Origin: Myotis daubentonii
Taxonomy: Eukaryota; Chordata; Mammalia; Chiroptera; Vespertilionidae
Direction of reading: 5' to 3'
Length of the DNA stretch: 64,000 bases
Assembly (NCBI RefSeq): GCF_963259705.1
Contig: NC_081846.1
Span: 53,721,205-53,785,204 of the forward strand
How positions within the stretch are numbered: position 1 is the stretch's first letter; each line of letters opens with the position of its first letter. Below the pieces are notes generated by a model, which ran no database searches, was not told the origin of the DNA, and saw only the letters and a program-made list of their open reading frames with translations. Positions 22,646 through 33,122 of the stretch are shown here, piece after piece. The translations under genes were made by a program, and so were the position numbers.

Positions 22646-23943
22646 CTCTGACTTTTTAATTGATAATCTTTTCTGAGTCCAATTTTTTTGTCCGTAATAC
22701 AGAAGATAATTATGAGTATTCTTTCATCTCTAGGTTCCATAAATTGCTGGATGTTTCACCTTTATATAGTCTTGTAATAAAACTCTAATCACCTAATATA
22801 GTACTGTAACTCCATGTTACATTAAAGTATCTTGTTATTAGGGTTTTACAATAAGTGAAGAAATCATTGACTATTAAGCCCTTTTAAAACCTCTTTGATA
22901 TTCCAATACCCAGGATATTTTATGCTGTAACCTCACATAGAAGAAGGAACACAGCTTTGGAAGGGACCAGTATGAAGCAAACTATGGCTACTCCATTTAT
23001 TTAATGGTAGGATACTACTAAAGGTCACGGAGTAAGCCTCAGGTTCCTCATCTGAAAATGGGGATGTGAGAGTTGGAGAGACATTTACATGTATGACAAA
23101 AGGCAGATCTTCAGAAATTATTAATTACTATTTGATAATGATGATGTATATTTTTTAGGTTAAACTAGTTATTGTCCCAAAAGAAAGTCAAGTCTTATGC
23201 AGTTTCCTTGTCATCCCCAAATGCAATGTATGTCCTGGTTGCTTTCTCAAACACCTTGGTGATTTTGCATGGAGTTATAAAACCATTCCTAACTTTGCAT
23301 TCAAAATGAGTCCATATTAGTGCATGATATATATTTTTCCACATAGAAATAATGAATTGTGTCAGATAATATTCTATACCCAAGACCACATAAAAAGCTA
23401 TTATCATTATTTTGTATGAGAGATAGTGTTTAGTCTAAAAAGGTAAATGTATAGACCTTGTTCAATTCTCTTTGTAGACTTTGATTCTATATACAAAACA
23501 CTTGCAAAAAGCATTTACCTAAAACAGTGTTCAAGGTAACATTTCACAATATATTATTTGGGGGCATAGAATATACAATAGAATTGATTAGAAAATATAA
23601 ATTTCTGTAATCTAGGCAGAATTTATTTGAAAGGCAAGAAGACTTGAATAAGATCTGATTTCACAATATTTAAGATTAAGACTCATTTCTGAGTTTTTTA
23701 ACCCATTACCATTTACTCCTTTAGAAAGAATTAAATTATATTGTTATTTCTTATAGTAGGGAGTATGTGTAAGTAAATAAGTTTATACATTTTTCTTTGA
23801 AAAATAACTATAAATTTGTTAAATGCAAACATAGGTCTTTATTTAAGAAAAAGTCTTAGATTACCTTAAGTTGCTTTAATGTACATTGTTTCTAAATATT
23901 TAACTTGCTTATCACTTGTACCTTATTAGTTTCTGTGTTTCTT
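22645..23943. other. Unassigned DNA with a possible MIR trace
   Basis: No gene. About 22985-23080 ('ggtcacggagtaagcctcag', 'tcctcatctgaaaatgggg') looks like a degraded sense MIR. The rest is AT-rich and unrecognised. Confidence 0.45.
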
Positions 23944-23957
23944 TGAATTCAGATTTC

Positions 23958-24101
23958 TTTTTTGTTTGTTTGTTTTTTTGGGGGGTTTTTTTGTTTTTTT
24001 TTATTTTTTTTTTGTTTTTTTTATATATATTTTTTTATTGCTTAAAGTATTACAAAGGGTATTACATATGTATCCATTTTATCCCCCTGCCCTAGACAGT
24101 C
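23958..24101 (-). mobile_element. Very short L1 tail with 14-bp target duplication
   Basis: A 5'-truncated L1 of only 144 bp, most of it an impure T/G-rich tail on the plus strand, then 'attgcttaaagtattacaaa' and 'catatgtatccat'. The perfect direct repeat tgaattcagatttc lies at 23944-23957 and 24102-24115, so both insertion boundaries are certain. Confidence 0.92.
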
Positions 24102-24142
24102 TGAATTCAGATTTCAATTAAAAACCAAAGTTCAGATTCTAG

Positions 24143-24268
24143 CTGCTTTCACACTACAGAGGCGGAGTGGAGTAGTTGCAACAGGAAGCATGTGGACCAC
24201 AGGAGCTCAAATATTTACTACTCTCTGGCTCTTTACAGAAAAAGCTTGCTGAGCCCCTGTTGTAGAAT
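24143..24268 (-). mobile_element. Old hAT (Charlie-type) fragment
   Basis: 'caaatatttactactctctg', 'gctctttacagaaaaagctt' and 'gctgagcccctgttgtagaa' match the antisense of the common eutherian hAT repeat that begins 'ggtcagcaaactttttctgt'. Only one end is present. Confidence 0.65.
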
Positions 24269-25066
24269 GCCTACATGGATCTTAGGTTTTTAAACAGACA
24301 TTGCTAAAGAAGTCTAGCATGATTATTTGTGTTAGTCTTCTAAGATCTTTGGAAGGGCCAGGAGTATTATATGATTTTTGACCAGTAGTACTGCAATGAA
24401 TTGGTGTGTCAGCTTAGCTTCTACTTTATATTCTTCTCTCCCAGCTCTTTTGCTTTATCCATCTTTCAACTTCACACTAGCTGGCTATCCTTCTGCAGTG
24501 TCCTTGCAGCTCAGGTTTGGACTATTAACTGATGTGCGTTTGACTGACCAGTTGTTCCTGCACATTTCATCTCAAGGAGAAGACCAGCTATGGAACATTC
24601 CCATCTGTCAGAGGCAGCAACAACTATGACTGCATCCACCCCCACCTCCAGCAGGAGTCTGCAGCCTCTGACCTAACATTTTCAGCTCAAAATAGACTTA
24701 ACCTCTCCAAAATAAGTGGATAATTAGTAAATGGAATAGCGTGGTGTAGAACCCAGATATGCCAACTCTAAAAATTAGAACCATATCTTATAGATATGGT
24801 TCATTAGACATTTCATTCATTTATACTTTTCACATGATCCTTATTTCCTAAATTAAATATATAATGTTTTGTTAAATGATTATATGTCAGAATTCAAATC
24901 CTACATTTAAGCATAACATTATGCTTGTATATACATACTATCTACAATTTTTAGCTGTTATGTATCTATATATTTTAATTTATGAATAGCCACTAAACTA
25001 GCATGAGCAATTTTTGTATTTCTGCCTTTATCCTCACACTGGACTATAAGGTTTTGTTTTGTTTTT
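24269..25066. other. Unassigned DNA
   Basis: The 83-codon frame at 24378-24629 has no recognisable domain or exon context. No repeat that I can name. Confidence 0.4.
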
Positions 25067-25296
25067 TAATCCTCACCTGATGATATTCTTCCACTGATTT
25101 TAGAGAGAGTGGAAGAGAGAGGGAAAGACAGAGAGAAACATCTATGTGAAAAACACATGGATTGGTTACCTCCTGCATGCACCCTGACCAGGCCCCGGGC
25201 CAGGGAGGTGCTGCAACCCAGGGTGCCCTTGATCACAATGGAACTCAGGACACTTCAGTCTGCAGGGCTACTACCCACTGAGCCAAACCTGCTAGA
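25067..25296 (-). mobile_element. Old SINE of the Ves-related group
   Basis: Antisense body 'actgattttagagagagtgg', 'ggttacctcctgcatgcacc', 'aacccagggtgcccttgatc' and head complement 'actacccactgagccaaacc'. The tail region and head are more diverged than in the young copies. Confidence 0.85.
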
Positions 25297-25754
25297 GTTT
25301 TTTTTTTTTTTCTAATTCAAAAGTTACTTCTTATTTTGTAATTAATTCGTTCTCAATGCTGAAAAGGTTCTAGGTTCAGTGCATTTTGGGATCAAAATAT
25401 CATCCATTTTTCCCAGAGTTATCAGCCACAAAGCATCCTCTACCTATTATTAGAGATTTTCTGGCTAAGACAGCAATTTTCTTATCACTCTGTCTCAGAG
25501 CTTGCCCTCCCAGTCACTCTTTCTCAAATTGTGAAACAAGAAGTGTCCATCTTATTCCTTCTCTTGACAGTAAATGCCTTATCTTTGGCTACTTTCTCCA
25601 ATAATAAAGAATTGTCATTTCAACATCCTGAATCAGTTATTTAGACTCTATACATATCTCTCCTCTCACATACAGAAAGAGAGAGATATTACAGCCAGGT
25701 AGCTATATCCTGCAACAACTTTCAACAGGCATTTCACAATCCAATGCAAATGAT
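25297..25754. other. Unassigned DNA
   Basis: No gene. The 72-codon frame at 25386-25604 lacks any recognisable feature. Confidence 0.4.
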
Positions 25755-26425
25755 TATTTTTTCACCTTTATTAATTTAACTTATCTAATTTATCTTATTG
25801 TTAAAAGTATTACAGATGTCCCCTTTGTTTGCTTTTTCCCATTGACCCCCTCCACCCCACACATACCCCTCCCAGGCCTTCACCACTCTATTGTCAGTGT
25901 CCATGGGCTCTGTCTATATTCATATAAGTCCACTGGTTAATCTCTGTCCTTCCCCCAACACCCCCCCCCCACCACCACCTTCCCTCTGAAATTCATCAAT
26001 CTCTTCCATGTTTCTATGTCTCTGGATCTATTTTGTTCATCAGTTTATTTTGTTCATTAAATTCCACATATGAGTGAGATCATGTGATACTTATCTCTGA
26101 CTGGCTTATTTTGCTTAGCATAATGATCTCCAGGTCCATCCATGATGTTGCAAATGGTAAACATTTTTTCCTTTTTACAGCAGTGTAGTATTCCACTATG
26201 TAAATACACCACAACCTTTTCATCTACTCATCTGCTGGTGGGCACTTGGGCTATTTCCAAATCTTAGCTATTGTAAATTGTGCTGCTATGAACATAGGGG
26301 TGCATATATCCTTTCTGATTGGTGTTTATAGTTTTTTAGGATATAAAAATGGGTCAAATGGGAGTTCCATTTTTAATATTTTGAGGAAAATACAGACTGG
26401 TACAGCCACTGTTTCTCCTTTCTTT
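25755..26425 (-). mobile_element. 5'-truncated L1, 3' UTR and end of ORF2
   Basis: Complete 3' tail ('gttaaaagtattacagatgt', 'ggccttcaccactctattgt', 'gtgtccatgggctctg'), then ORF2 end in antisense: 'gactggcttattttgcttag', 'gtccatccatgatgttgc', 'gggcacttgggctatttcc', 'atgaacataggggtgcatat'. At about 670 bp it is the longest recent-type L1 in the window besides the half-LINEs. Confidence 0.9.
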
Positions 26426-27554
26426 TAAATAAAGGAGGAAACATGTTCCTTTTGCCTAGTAAAGTTCAGTAGACTGCTCTAAGTGACTCTTGAAATATAC
26501 AAACTGGTTAACCTGTAATACTTTTAAAATGATCATTTAAATCTTATATCTTGAAAACTGATAGCAAACAAGCTGGTAGAAGAGCAGTATTAAGGCATTT
26601 GTGTGCCATAAGATACCAATATAGATGTTTTAGACAGTATAAATTAACCTATTTTAAGAATATCTTGAGAACAGTTTGATCATCTTATCCTTCACCCTCC
26701 TTTGTTTGAAAATCACTCTGATAGTTGTCTATTTCAAATTCTTATTATCTTCAACCATTCTGAGTGTAGATGAGTAGTTTTATCTCAACCACTCTTCCCT
26801 GATGCAGCAAAATGACAGTGCCTTGTATGAAAAGTGAGGGGAGACAGTGGTGGAGGGCACTGCAGAGAAGGATTTACAGCGCAGCTTTGCTGAGTGGGGC
26901 GGAGGTGGGATTTGGAGACTGATAATGAAGTGAAATGGGAGACAGTCTCACAAAGAAAATAACTGCAGAGGAAAGAGTGTGCAGCACAGAAGCATCTTTT
27001 CTCAAAACCTTTTATTCAGATCACACTAAAATGTTTCGTGTTTTTTTTTTAATCTAAAAATGCCAAGAATTCACTGGCTAAAAATATGATGGGAAAAACC
27101 TTAATAGAGTAAAAAGCGTCGCCAATTGAAGTGCCAAATAAAATGCCTGTACAGGAGGGCAAAGCACACTTTGATCAGAGTACTCTGGTTCTATTGTGAA
27201 GCTTTGAGGAGAAAGTACAACCTCCTAATGCATAACAATGGAAAAGAGACAAAGACAGATGGGAAGAGAGGGTGAGAACGCTGCTCCCCTTTTGTCTTCT
27301 CCCAGCTTTTCACCCTTTCATCTTTATTGCCCTCAGCTTGTGCAGGTATGTTTGCTTGGGTGTCTTGGCCTTCTCCTTTTGAAGATAATAGCTATTGTAA
27401 ACCTGCTTCAAGGCAGGAAGGGGGCTTCTGCTGTGTGCTCCTTCTTTTATGGAAACAAAAACACGTTTATTGTGTGAAGCATTCAGGACTTACTCTGGCT
27501 GTCTAGACTGCTAAGTGGAGAGCATATTTTACCCTTTCCAGTTTTTGAGTTATG
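26426..27554. other. Unassigned DNA
   Basis: No gene or named repeat. The 79-codon frame at 27238-27477 starts in a Gln/Arg-rich run but shows no domain. Confidence 0.4.
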
Positions 27555-27560
27555 TTAACT

Positions 27561-28268
27561 TGCCGGGAGCCAGTCCATCCTTGCTGTTTCAAGGGACCTG
27601 GCATATATGGCATACGGTTCTTAATATGTTTGCTCACCTTCTTGGCGCTGTGTTTTAACCAAGGTCACCTCTCCGAGAAAGGTTGAATCCCCAGGTAGGG
27701 ATTTTCCCCTGAAGTTAGGGAGCGAATAAAACCCCTCAACTAAGTGCCAGGCGGGTAATTAATCACTTTAACTATGAACAATCATGCTTAAGCTACATAA
27801 TCTTTACTCCCTGGAATGGAGATAAGAAACGCCCTAACCTTTGTAATAGAGATTGATAGGATTGAATCAACTGGTATAAATACAGATGTAACAAGACAGC
27901 AAGAGACAGAGCTTAGAAGAGAACCAAGAAGACAGAACTCAGAACACAGAACCTACACTCAGAACCTAGGCACAGAACCTACACAGAACGTTCTCTAGGG
28001 ACAGAAGAACTTCGCTGGAGAGAACATGGCAAAAGATCCTGGACTGAACCTGACTACAGAAATTGGCAAGAGAACCTGACTAGAACCTGGTGACTGAACC
28101 TGCCTGGAGATCCTAGGCAGAACCTCTCTGGAGATAGAGACCAGAACCTGGCTGGAGATCCTGGCTAGGCTGCTGATCAACTGAACGCTGTCTCTGTGTC
28201 ATTCCTTCTTCACCGACTCCGTCTACGCCTTTGGGAACCCCTGGACCTGCTGGGGTTGGACCCCGGCA
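27561..28268 (+). repeat. 5' LTR of the collapsed retrovirus
   Basis: A 708-bp LTR beginning tgccgggagc and ending ccccggca. It holds a TATA-like tataaata at 27875-27882. An aataaa string lies upstream near 27725, before the TATA-like box, so it is unlikely to be the working polyadenylation signal. The 3' third (about 27900-28170) is a run of degenerate short repeats built around 'cagaacct' and 'ctggagatcctgg'. Confidence 0.88.
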
Positions 28269-28270
28269 TC

Positions 28271-28288
28271 TGGCGCCCGAACAGGGAC
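28271..28288 (+). other. Lysine-tRNA primer binding site
   Basis: tggcgcccgaacagggac is a perfect match to the tRNA-Lys primer binding site used by class II retroviruses and lentiviruses. It sits 2 bp after the LTR end, as expected. Confidence 0.95.
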
Positions 28289-28419
28289 CCCCTAGGTAAG
28301 CGCCCCGCACTCGGGACGGATCGGACTCCACCGTAGGAAGAAGGTGGATAGTCTTCGCCAACTCCGTCCACGCCCTTGGGGACCCCTGGACCTGCTGGGG
28401 CTGGACCCCGGCATTAACT

Positions 28420-30522
28420 ACTGAAGGCAAACACGGCTATTGGTCCTTAGGAAAAGGTCCTGTCAGGTTACATGAGCACACAAAGTCATTCTTTTAATGA
28501 AAAGAATATGAACTACATTCCCTCTGAAATCTGTATTGAAAATGCAGAATTTAGGTGGAGCCTGGCAATATTGTATGACTTTTGTTGAACAACAGACATT
28601 GTACAAGCCTTTTACTCACACAACCTGACCCTACAAAGTGCCAGAAGTTTCTCACATTTAAACTTTATCTAGGTGCTTAGAGACTATTTTCATTGTACCT
28701 TCCTGGTGGAGGCAGAGAGTAATAGATTAACAGTGGCAATGGCAGCCTCCGTGAAAGAGTTCTAAAAACAGTACCTTTCAAAATCTCTGCCCATACAGAA
28801 GGCCTAGAGATGACATCTGGATTATTTCTTTAGAAATACATATATTCAGCCCAGAGGACATGCACTTAGAAATAGGCACAAGAATATCATGTTATCTACA
28901 TTTTCCCTTAAAAACTCCTGCCCCTTGCTCCTTGGTTTTCACATATCATTTCAAAGCCTCTGCTGCTATTCTTAGATATGGATTTTTCAGCCTGTGGAGG
29001 TATATTCTAAAAAGGGTAATAGTTATTTTTAACATCTTATAGGTAAGTTTTTGATGTGGTTGCTGAATTAAAGTGACACTGAAAAGGATCTTCACAGGAA
29101 TCCAAGGGAAACTTGCAAAAATGGTCATGTGCAGGCCATACTAGGACCACACATGTGTTCAGTTTGATCTATAATACTATTTTAGAAGAAGTCTAGCCAA
29201 CTTTTAAAATCTTCCCATTTCACCTTAAGATTTTGAGGTTTCCAGTTTCTCTTAAAGTCTTGTAAGGTTTGGCTACACTAGGCCAACATTCTCAATGATA
29301 AAATTGACTGGAGTTAAGTAACATGAGCTCCTAAAAGGGCAGCTCTGGCCAATGTTTGCCAGAGTCCCTGACAGCCCACATCCTTATACAAGTATGTGTA
29401 ATGTACCTGCACTCCTTCCACTACGCTCATGCATGACACCTGCCTTAAAGGCTTTGGGCATATCATCTTTGTTCCAACAAAATGCTTAAGTTGGAATGTG
29501 CCTTCTCCCAAATATTAGTGGATAGTAGTGTCAATAAGTTTTTATTTGCTGTGTGAATATGTAAACACTGCTTTATGATGACACTTGGTGCAATTCTACT
29601 GCATGGTATACTCATTTTTCCACAGTGTCACTACCAAAGGTCTGGCAATAGGCATGGATCATCAGCAAATCAAAAGGAAACATAACCGGAAAGTTCTGAA
29701 TTAATCCAGAAACTTGGTCAAAAGTATCTAGAAATACACAAGCCTAATTTTATTATACATTCATGGCTTGTATTTTAATGCTTAATATTATTTTGTTTCA
29801 AATTACTGTGGTGGTTTCCAGAGTCATTTTAATGTTTTCAAGTATGTAAAAATTTTATTGGGCTAATTCTAAGCAACTGTTTTTCATAGTTCCTTTTGAG
29901 GATTGAAGGTATTTTTGCATGTCAGATTTACTTTATGTCATTATGAAGCAAAAATGTCATTTTAACATTTAATCATCTCTGATCCATGATGGGCAAATCC
30001 CTGACTGTCACTCTGGGAAACTAGTGGATTCCTACTCAATTATTTTCTCTTTTTTCCCCCATTTTCTTCCTTCTTTGATGATCATACATGTGCAGAAGAC
30101 TGAGTTACCTTCAAAATCCACTCTCAAAGGATCCAGTTTTACCCTTTTAGCATCTATTATTGAATGACCATGCTGTATACCTTCAATAGAAGCACACATT
30201 TTGGGTACCTGATATGTATTGGCCAGTCTGTGAGGATACAGATTTTAAGTTCAGCAGTCCAAAAGGGAACTTATCTCTATGGCTTGGGACAGATGGAGTG
30301 CTGAGGTAGGGCTTGAGTAGAGCATTAACAGGGGGAATGGTGACTAGCAATCCAGACAAAAGTATTCTAAATATATACAATGAAAAAAATGGCTTGGGAA
30401 TAGGGAAGTAGAGATGTTGAAAGAATAAATTGGCTAGCTAGCGTAAAGGTATGCAAGAGAAGTTGGGGCAGAATGTGGTGGGCCTTTATTTTTAAGCTTA
30501 GGAGCTCAAAGATTATTTTATA
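28420..30522. other. Unassigned DNA
   Basis: Two kilobases with no gene and no repeat I can name. Frames are at most 65 codons and featureless. Confidence 0.4.
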
Positions 30523-30982
30523 CTAGAGGCCCGGGGCACAAAAATTTGTGCACTTAGGGGGTCCCTCAGCCCGGCTTGTGCCCTCTTGCAGTCTGAGACC
30601 CCTCAGGGGATGACCACCTGCTTGGCTTAGGCCTGCTCCCTGTGGGATTTGGCCTAAGCTGGCAGTCAGACATCCCTCTGGCAGCCCGGGAGCCCTTGGG
30701 GGATGTCCACTTGCCAGCGGGGAGCAGGTCTAAGCTGCAGTCGGACATCCTTAGCACTGCTGAGGAGGTGGGAGAGGCTCCCACCACCACCGCTGTACTG
30801 GCAGCCATCAGCCTGCCTTGTGGCTGAGCAGAGTTCCCCCTGTGGGAGCACACTGACCACTGGGGGAAGCTCCTGCATTGAGCACCTGCCCCCTGGTGGT
30901 CAGTGTGTGTCATAGTGACCAGTCATTCCCAGTCGTTCTGCTGTTAGGGTCAATTTGCATATTACCCTTTCATTATATAGGA
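30523..30982 (-). mobile_element. Non-autonomous Helitron, 3' member of a composite
   Basis: The 3' end on the plus strand reads CTAGAGGCCCGGGGCAC with the hairpin gcacaaaaatttgtgc. The 5' end at 30982 reads (minus strand) TCCTATATAATGAAAGGG. Flank a at 30522 fits. The other side, however, is g and not t, and more Helitron sequence follows directly. The inner part resembles the 39987-40394 copy ('ccctggtggtcagtg', 'cattgagca'). Confidence 0.88.
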
Positions 30983-31579
30983 GTGTCTGGCCAGCCTGGG
31001 TGAGAGGCTGATGGCTATTTGCAGGCTGGCCACAGCCCCTTTAGGGTGGGGTCTCCCCTGGGGTGCATGGCCAGCTTGGGTGAGGGGCTGAGGGCTGTTT
31101 GCAGGCTGGCCACAGCACCTTCAGTGTGGGGGTCCCCACTGGGGTGCTGGCCAGCCTGGGTGAGGGGCTGAGGGCCGTTTTCAGGCTCTCTAAGCCCCCC
31201 CAGCAAGAACCCTCACCCCATGAGGGTGTGGTCACCCTGGGTGAGGGACTGATGGCTGTTTGCAGGCTGGCCATGGCCCCAAGCCACCCAAGCTCCCAAT
31301 GGAGGCTGGCTGGAAGCAGGTATCTGGGATTTATTTAGATTCTATAATTGAAACCTTGTTGCCTTTTGTGGAGGCCACGGCCAGCTCAGAGCAGGTGGGA
31401 AGCTTGGCTTCCTCCATTGCCCGGGCAACCAACGCTCCTGTTTGCTCCAGTTATATGGCTGCCGGCCGCCATCTTGGTTGGGTTAATTTGCATATAGTCA
31501 CTCTGATTGGACGGTGGGCATGGCTTAGGGCATAGTGAAGGTATGGCCAATTAGCATCTTTGTCTTTTATTAGGGTAGA
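30983..31579 (-). mobile_element. Helitron lacking its 3' terminus, fused to the previous one
   Basis: Its 5' end at 31579 (minus strand TCTACCCTAATAAAAG) is intact with t following. Inward lie an octamer atttgcat (31486-31493) and gccgccatcttgg (31465-31477). Three to four GC-rich units of about 80 bp then run up to 30983, where the element stops without hairpin or CTAG. 30523-31579 thus has one 3' end and two 5' ends. Confidence 0.82.
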
Positions 31580-31589
31580 TTATTCTATA

Positions 31590-32167
31590 GTAGAGGCCCG
31601 GTGCACAAAAATTTGTGCACTCAGGGGGAGGGGGTGTCCATCAGCCCGGCCTGTGCCCTTTCACAGTCTGGGACCCCTCCAGAGATAACGACCTGCTGGC
31701 TTAGGCCTGCTCCCAGGTGGCAGAGGACAGGCCTAATCCCTAGAGGCAGCCCCTGGTCAGGCTAAGAGCAGGGCTGATTGGGGAGTTGGGGCGACACCCC
31801 CAGTCATGCACAGAGCAGGGCAGATTGGGACGTTGCGATGCCACCCTCAGTCACGCTCAGGGTAGGGCCGATTGAGGGTTTGGGTCACCGCCCCCTGTCA
31901 CACTCAAGGCAGGGTCGATGGGGAGGTTGCAGCGCCACCCCCTGTCATGCACAGAGCAGGGCCAATCAGGGGGTTGGGGCACTGCCCCCTGTCACGCAAA
32001 GAGCAGGGCCGACCAGGGGCTTGGGGAGCTCCCCCCTGTTACGCACAGAGCAGGGTCAATCAGGGGGTTGGGGAGCTCCCCCCTGTCATGCTGATCCCAG
32101 TGCCGAGAGGCCTCGCGGCTCCTCTGATCCCGGTGCTGGGAGGCATATTACCCTTTTACTATATAGA
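31590..32167 (-). mobile_element. Non-autonomous Helitron with 46-bp tandem array
   Basis: 3' end gTAGAGGCCCGGTGCAC (first base of CTAG changed) with hairpin gtgcacaaaaatttgtgcac at about 31601. The 5' end at 32167 reads TCTATATAGTAAAAGGG on the minus strand. Flank a at 31589 fits. The middle consists of about seven copies of a roughly 46-bp unit. The 200-codon plus-strand frame at 31778-32380 runs through this array and is not a gene. Confidence 0.87.
31765..32095 (-). repeat. 46-bp minisatellite inside Helitron
   Basis: About seven degenerate units with the core 'gagcagggccgatcaggggg', 'ttggggcgccgccccctgtc' and 'acgcacaga'. The units drift by point substitution, not by length. Confidence 0.85.
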
Positions 32168-32807
32168 ATAGAGGCCTGGTGCATGGGTGGGGGCTGGCTG
32201 GTTTGCCCTGAAGGGTGTCCTGGATCAGGGTGGGGGTCCCCACTGGGGTGCCTGGCCAGCCTGGATGAGGGGATGATGGCTGTTTGCAGCTGGTCACACA
32301 CCCTTCAGGGTGAGGGTCCCCACTGGGGTGCCTGGCCAGTCTGGGTGAGGGACGGAGGGCTGTTTTCAGGCTGGGACTGAAGCTCCCAACTGCTCCTTTT
32401 TTTCTTTCTTTTTTTTTTTTTTTTATTCTGGGCCAGCTTTAGCTCTGGCTCCAGCTCTGAGGCCTCAGCTGCTGAAAGCAGGTATCTGGTTTGTTTAGGT
32501 TCTATAATCGAAATTCTGTATCAACTCCAGCTCTGAGATCCCAGCTCGCTGAAAGCTGGTTTCTGGGGTTTTGTTCAGCTTCTATATTTGTTGCAATGTT
32601 TCAAACTGCAAGCTCAGAGGCCGGCAAGGCAGGCGGGAACGTTGTAGTCCTCTGTCACTGAAGCAAGCAAGCCTCATTTTCAGTTTAAGCTGCCTGGCTG
32701 CCAGCCGCCATCTTGGCTGGCAGTTAATTTGCATATCTCCCTGATTAGCCCATGGGAATGGTAGCAGTTGTATCCCAATTACCATGTTTCTCTTTTATTA
32801 GATAGGA
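32168..32807 (-). mobile_element. Non-autonomous Helitron with worn 3' end
   Basis: It adjoins the previous element directly. The 3' end reads aTAGAGGCCTGGTGCAT, but the second hairpin arm is gone. The 5' end at 32807 (TCCTATCTAATAAAAG on the minus strand) is intact, with t following. Octamer atttgcat at 32727-32734 and gccgccatcttgg at 32704-32716 repeat the arrangement of 30983-31579. It shares that element's 80-bp units and the 'gcaggtatctgg' block. Confidence 0.88.
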
Positions 32808-33010
32808 TAAATAAGAAATAGCCACAGAAGACTCGGAACAGGGCATGTTGGCATAGCTTTTAGACTACTTATTGGGCAACAGTGTTTATCCATTCAACGT
32901 GTATTTATTAAGTACATGCTATGTACCACACACTTTTCTAGGTGCTAAAAATACAAGCATGGACAAAAATAAAAATGTAGACTCAGTCATAAAAGAAAGA
33001 AGGAGAACAC
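32808..33010 (-). repeat. L2 3'-end fragment, antisense
   Basis: 'tccattcaacgtgtatttat', 'taagtacatgctatgtacca' and 'cttttctaggtgctaaaaat' are the antisense form of the L2 3' end. The element itself begins about 32885; the preceding 75 bp are unassigned. Confidence 0.75.
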
Positions 33011-33066
33011 TGGAAGGCTAGTTAGGATATTTATGGTAAATGAAGCTACCCTTTATGTATCTGCTT

Positions 33067-33068
<2 letters not shown>

Positions 33069-33119
<51 letters not shown>
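33069..33119 (+). repeat. (CA)n microsatellite
   Basis: About 25 uninterrupted CA dinucleotides. Confidence 0.97.

Positions 33120-33122
<3 letters not shown>

Larger units (their letters stand above)
27561..28413 (+). mobile_element. Collapsed class II (ERVK-type) endogenous retrovirus
   Basis: Layout: one full-length LTR (27561-28268), a 2-bp gap, a lysine-tRNA primer binding site (28271-28288), about 65 bp of leader, then the final 60 bp of a second LTR (28354-28413). The 6-bp duplication ttaact at 27555-27560 and 28414-28419 shows the outer ends are genuine; 6 bp is usual for class II elements. All of gag, pro, pol and env and most of the 3' LTR are missing. There is no coding capacity. 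The two LTR ends differ at several sites, mostly transitions, so the copy is not very young. Confidence 0.9.

Noticed and set aside
28271..28353. Possible active retroviral leader or coding start downstream of the primer site
   Set aside because: Only about 65 bp remain before the second LTR fragment. No viral coding sequence exists in the element.
31778..32380. 200-codon open frame on the plus strand, the second-longest in the window
   Set aside because: It runs through the 46-bp tandem array of a Helitron and across an element boundary. The translation is a repeat of His/Gly/Pro/Ser-rich units with no domain.
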